64,000 bases of DNA, taken from Natronincola ferrireducens. GTDB lineage: Bacteria; Bacillota; Clostridia; Peptostreptococcales; Natronincolaceae. The stretch spans positions 434,001-498,000 of the forward strand of contig NZ_FNFP01000001.1 in assembly GCF_900100845.1 (NCBI RefSeq), written 5' to 3'. Numbering within the stretch: position 1 is the stretch's first letter; each line of letters begins with the position of its first letter. The notes under the pieces are model-generated. The model was not told where the DNA came from. It was given only the letters and a program-made list of their open reading frames with translations, and made no database searches. Of this stretch, positions 61,600 to 64,000 are shown in pieces. The translations under genes and the position numbers were made by a program.

Positions 61600-64000
61600 T
61601 TAAATTTTCAACAATCCTTCAATAGCATCAAAAAGATCCTTAGGTTTAATGGGTTTAGGAACAAAAGCATCCATCCCCACTTGAAAGCACTTATTTCGAT
61701 CTTCTTCAAAGGCATTGGCGGTCATAGCAATAATAGGTAAATGGTTACCGGTGATCTTTTCCTTGTCTCTGATGTGGGAGGTGGTTTCAAAACCATCCAT
61801 TTCTGGCATTTGTATATCCATCAAAACACAATCAAAGGTTTGGGTTTTTAATAAATCCAATGCTTCTTTACCATTAGATGCTATGGCTACATCAAAACCT
61901 TTTTTCACAAGAAATGCTTTAGTAAGTCTTTGATTAATCTTTTCGTCTTCCACCAACAGAATCCTCAGTTGTTGATTATCAATGGAGGCAGCAGCTAAAT
62001 CATCAATTGTCCTATCTGTCAAGTTATTGGAGGAAGCTTCCTTAAAGGTTAAAGTTACTTTAAAGGTAAAGGTACTTCCCTGCCCCTCTTTACTTTCTAC
62101 GTTAATGGTTCCTCCCATTATATCCACTAGATTCTTGGTTATAGCTAGACCTAAACCAGTTCCTCCGTACTTTCTAGTAGTAGAGGCATCTACTTGGCTA
62201 AAGTTTTTAAACAGAAGATTGTATTTGTCTGATGGAATCCCAATCCCTGTATCCTTAATAGAAAATGCTAATTCTACCCTATAAGGACCTAGTTTTTTAG
62301 CTTTAACCTGGAGGTCAACTCCACCCCTTTCTGTAAACTTGATGGCATTACCTAAGAGGTTGTACAATATTTGATTCAAGCGATGGGGGTCACCTATAAA
62401 TATAGAGGGAGTTTCCTCATCAATAGAATAACTGAAGGATAGACCCTTACTTTTTGCCCTAAAGGAAAAATCTTTAGCTACTAAGGTGATAAACTCATGG
62501 AAATTGAACTCCACCTGATCTAATACCATTTTATTGGCCTCGATTTTAGAGATGTCTAATATATTGTTAATAATATTTAATAAACGATCATTAGAGGCTT
62601 GCAATAATTCAATATATTCTTTTTGCTGATGACTTAATGTTGTGGCGGATAACAGCTCGGTTACACCTATAATCCCATTCATTGGGGTCCTTAGCTCATG
62701 ACTCATATTTGCTAAGAAATAAGACTTTGAAATACTTGCTGCCTCTGATTCTAGCTTTGCCTGGATCAATTCTTCTTCTGCCACCTTCCGATGGGTAATA
62801 TCTTGAACAATTCCCAGAACACTTTCTACTCTACCATCTGTTTTTCTAAGGAAGACTACTTCCCTACAGCAGAGCCAGATAAAATGACCCTCCTTATGCT
62901 CTGCTCTAAACTCAATGGAAAAAACCTCATCGGTTACAGTATTAGTCATTATCTTTAAATGCTCTGTCATTTTATCAACATCTTCAGGATGCAGGATATC
63001 CATAAATCTATTTCCACTTAATTGATGAAATTCTTCTATAGAATAACCTAGGATTGAAGGTGCGTGATGATTACAATAAAGATTTTTCCTTCGAATAATA
63101 TCAGTAACATAAATGATGTCCGGGAGGGCTTCTGTAATAGCTGTTACTTTTCGATGGGAGGCCTCAAGGGTTGTCAGCATTCTATTAACAGAATCCCCCA
63201 AAACTGCAAATTCATCCTTTGCATCAATGGTTAGCCTAGCCTTTAGGTTGGTAGGATTACCCATTAAAGCAATATCTTTTGTTAAGGATCTTAAGGGTGA
63301 TAGGACATTTTTTCTTAAAAAGAATAGAAAAAGCCCAAGAAACAATCCACCAGTCAATACAATCAAAATTATAAAGAGACGAATACTCTGTAGACTTTGG
63401 ATATAAAGGGTTCGAGGAAAGACTAACTCTAATAACAGAGTGTCATTACCATAAATATCCTCCACCAACTGATAGACAGCTACTTTTTCCTGTGTTAAGG
63501 CTTGGGTATAGATATCCTCCTTTGATAAATGCTGTAAAATTTTTTCTGTATTGGGTGGAATCCCAGTGCCATTGATTAAATCAAATACATCTACCGACAG
63601 ATGTATTTTTTTCGAAGTGTTTTGAAGCTTTGCTTCATTCACATAGCTAGCCATAATTAAAGCCCCCCTATTGGGGCCTGTAGCATGGCTGGTTAAAATA
63701 GGTTGAAAAGATACCAGTAAAATACCACTGGGGAGAATCATTAAACCCTTTTGATTTTCGTTAGAGCCCCTATCATACAATACCCCCCAATTTTCCTGCA
63801 CATGTTTTTTAAAATCCAGTGGAATAGGGAACTCCTTATCTCCCACGGAATCATAGGCCTTTTCATAGACAATATCACCATGAATATCAAGCAGCATCAC
63901 CATTTCAACGCCACCGGCTTCAAAGGTTATATTGGTATAATTACTCTCAATATACTGTTCATTAGGATTTAACATATATTCATAGGTATCATCCCATTTT
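61600..64000 (-). CDS. Hybrid sensor histidine kinase (CHASE4-HAMP-PAS-HisKA-HATPase-REC), 5' end outside window
   Basis: The reading frame is open to the right edge, so the ATG at 63975 is internal and the first membrane segment is missing. At least 799 residues remain. In order they are: a CHASE4-like extracellular domain beginning WDDTYEYM; a second membrane segment with a FIILIVLTGGLFLGLF-type core; HAMP; PAS/PAC (DIIYVTDI, IEEFHQLSGNRF); HisKA with the NMSHELRTPMNG box; HATPase with LGNAIKFTERGG, DTGIGIPSDK and GTGLGLAIT; and a C-terminal receiver with MDIQMPEMDG (phospho-acceptor Asp). Signals for CHASE4 are unknown. It is a lone gene here with no separate regulator. Confidence 0.93.
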   Translation of the reverse strand, partial: KWDDTYEYMLNPNEQYIESNYTNITFEAGGVEMVMLLDIHGDIVYEKAYDSVGDKEFPIPLDFKKHVQENWGVLYDRGSNENQKGLMILPSGILLVSFQPILTSHATGPNRGALIMASYVNEAKLQNTSKKIHLSVDVFDLINGTGIPPNTEKILQHLSKEDIYTQALTQEKVAVYQLVEDIYGNDTLLLELVFPRTLYIQSLQSIRLFIILIVLTGGLFLGLFLFFLRKNVLSPLRSLTKDIALMGNPTNLKARLTIDAKDEFAVLGDSVNRMLTTLEASHRKVTAITEALPDIIYVTDIIRRKNLYCNHHAPSILGYSIEEFHQLSGNRFMDILHPEDVDKMTEHLKIMTNTVTDEVFSIEFRAEHKEGHFIWLCCREVVFLRKTDGRVESVLGIVQDITHRKVAEEELIQAKLESEAASISKSYFLANMSHELRTPMNGIIGVTELLSATTLSHQQKEYIELLQASNDRLLNIINNILDISKIEANKMVLDQVEFNFHEFITLVAKDFSFRAKSKGLSFSYSIDEETPSIFIGDPHRLNQILYNLLGNAIKFTERGGVDLQVKAKKLGPYRVELAFSIKDTGIGIPSDKYNLLFKNFSQVDASTTRKYGGTGLGLAITKNLVDIMGGTINVESKEGQGSTFTFKVTLTFKEASSNNLTDRTIDDLAAASIDNQQLRILLVEDEKINQRLTKAFLVKKGFDVAIASNGKEALDLLKTQTFDCVLMDIQMPEMDGFETTSHIRDKEKITGNHLPIIAMTANAFEEDRNKCFQVGMDAFVPKPIKPKDLFDAIEGLLKI

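Overview
The window reads as a chromosome segment of an anaerobic, AT-rich, endospore-forming Firmicute of class Clostridia, most like the Alkaliphilus/Natronincola group. The reasons are: amino-acid fermentation by the methylaspartate route, FeoAB and rubrerythrin, a GerMN lipoprotein, lysine and TPP riboswitches, frequent TTG starts with strong AGGAGG sites, and closely packed operons ended by U-tailed hairpins. The genus is an inference from gene content.

Layout. 1-10.7 kb: one long operon, glmL-glmE-mal-[class I hydratase alpha/beta]-citDEF-citC-citX-citG. Together these convert glutamate through 3-methylaspartate, mesaconate and citramalate to acetate and pyruvate; the 'fumarase' and 'citrate lyase' genes are best read as mesaconase and citramalate lyase. 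10.9-17.3 kb: MASE3 histidine kinase, MFS transporter, lipoate ligase, a small membrane protein, and aroF (DAHP synthase) preceded by an overlooked leader ORF packed with Phe/Tyr/Trp codons and a terminator, which is a probable attenuator. 17.7-25 kb: pcrA, ligA, then a TPP-riboswitch operon for a thiamine-binding protein and a ThiXYZ-type pyrimidine transporter.

25-32.5 kb: several small unnoticed genes, DUF1461 and rubrerythrin-like genes, Fur-boxed feoAB, then a separately Fur-boxed nicotianamine-synthase-like gene followed by a UPF0104 membrane protein. An orphan DarT-like protein and an AIR-synthase/HypE-like protein follow. 32.5-36.75 kb: a three-subunit molybdenum hydroxylase (xanthine dehydrogenase family) sits in what looks like an inserted cassette, bounded by inverted repeats and by a 215-bp direct duplication of the 3' end of the neighbouring gene. 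36.8-42.6 kb: amidase, UPF0316, an unexplained long RNA hairpin, GerMN lipoprotein, rph, rdgB and a phosphodiesterase.

42.7-46.8 kb: a six-tRNA operon behind tandem promoters, an LPXTG surface protein with a class D sortase, a lone tRNA-Arg(UCG) and an IS3-family relic. 47-53.7 kb: a flavinylated fumarate-reductase-like lipoprotein, a YesMN-type two-component pair, and an NhaC-family transporter under a lysine riboswitch (probable lysine carrier). 53.8-64 kb: YajQ, an orphan, a short HisRS, a phosphodiesterase, an Ni/Co ECF transporter (cbiMQO), a second Fur-regulated locus of two uncharacterised families (DUF2325 and DUF3793), a candidate small RNA, and a CHASE4 hybrid kinase cut by the window edge.

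The strongest leads for undescribed biology are the aromatic leader peptide of aroF, the Fur-controlled nicotianamine-synthase-like/UPF0104 pair, the Fur-controlled DUF2325/DUF3793 pair, and the bracketed xdh cassette. All family calls were made by eye from protein motifs; no search was run.
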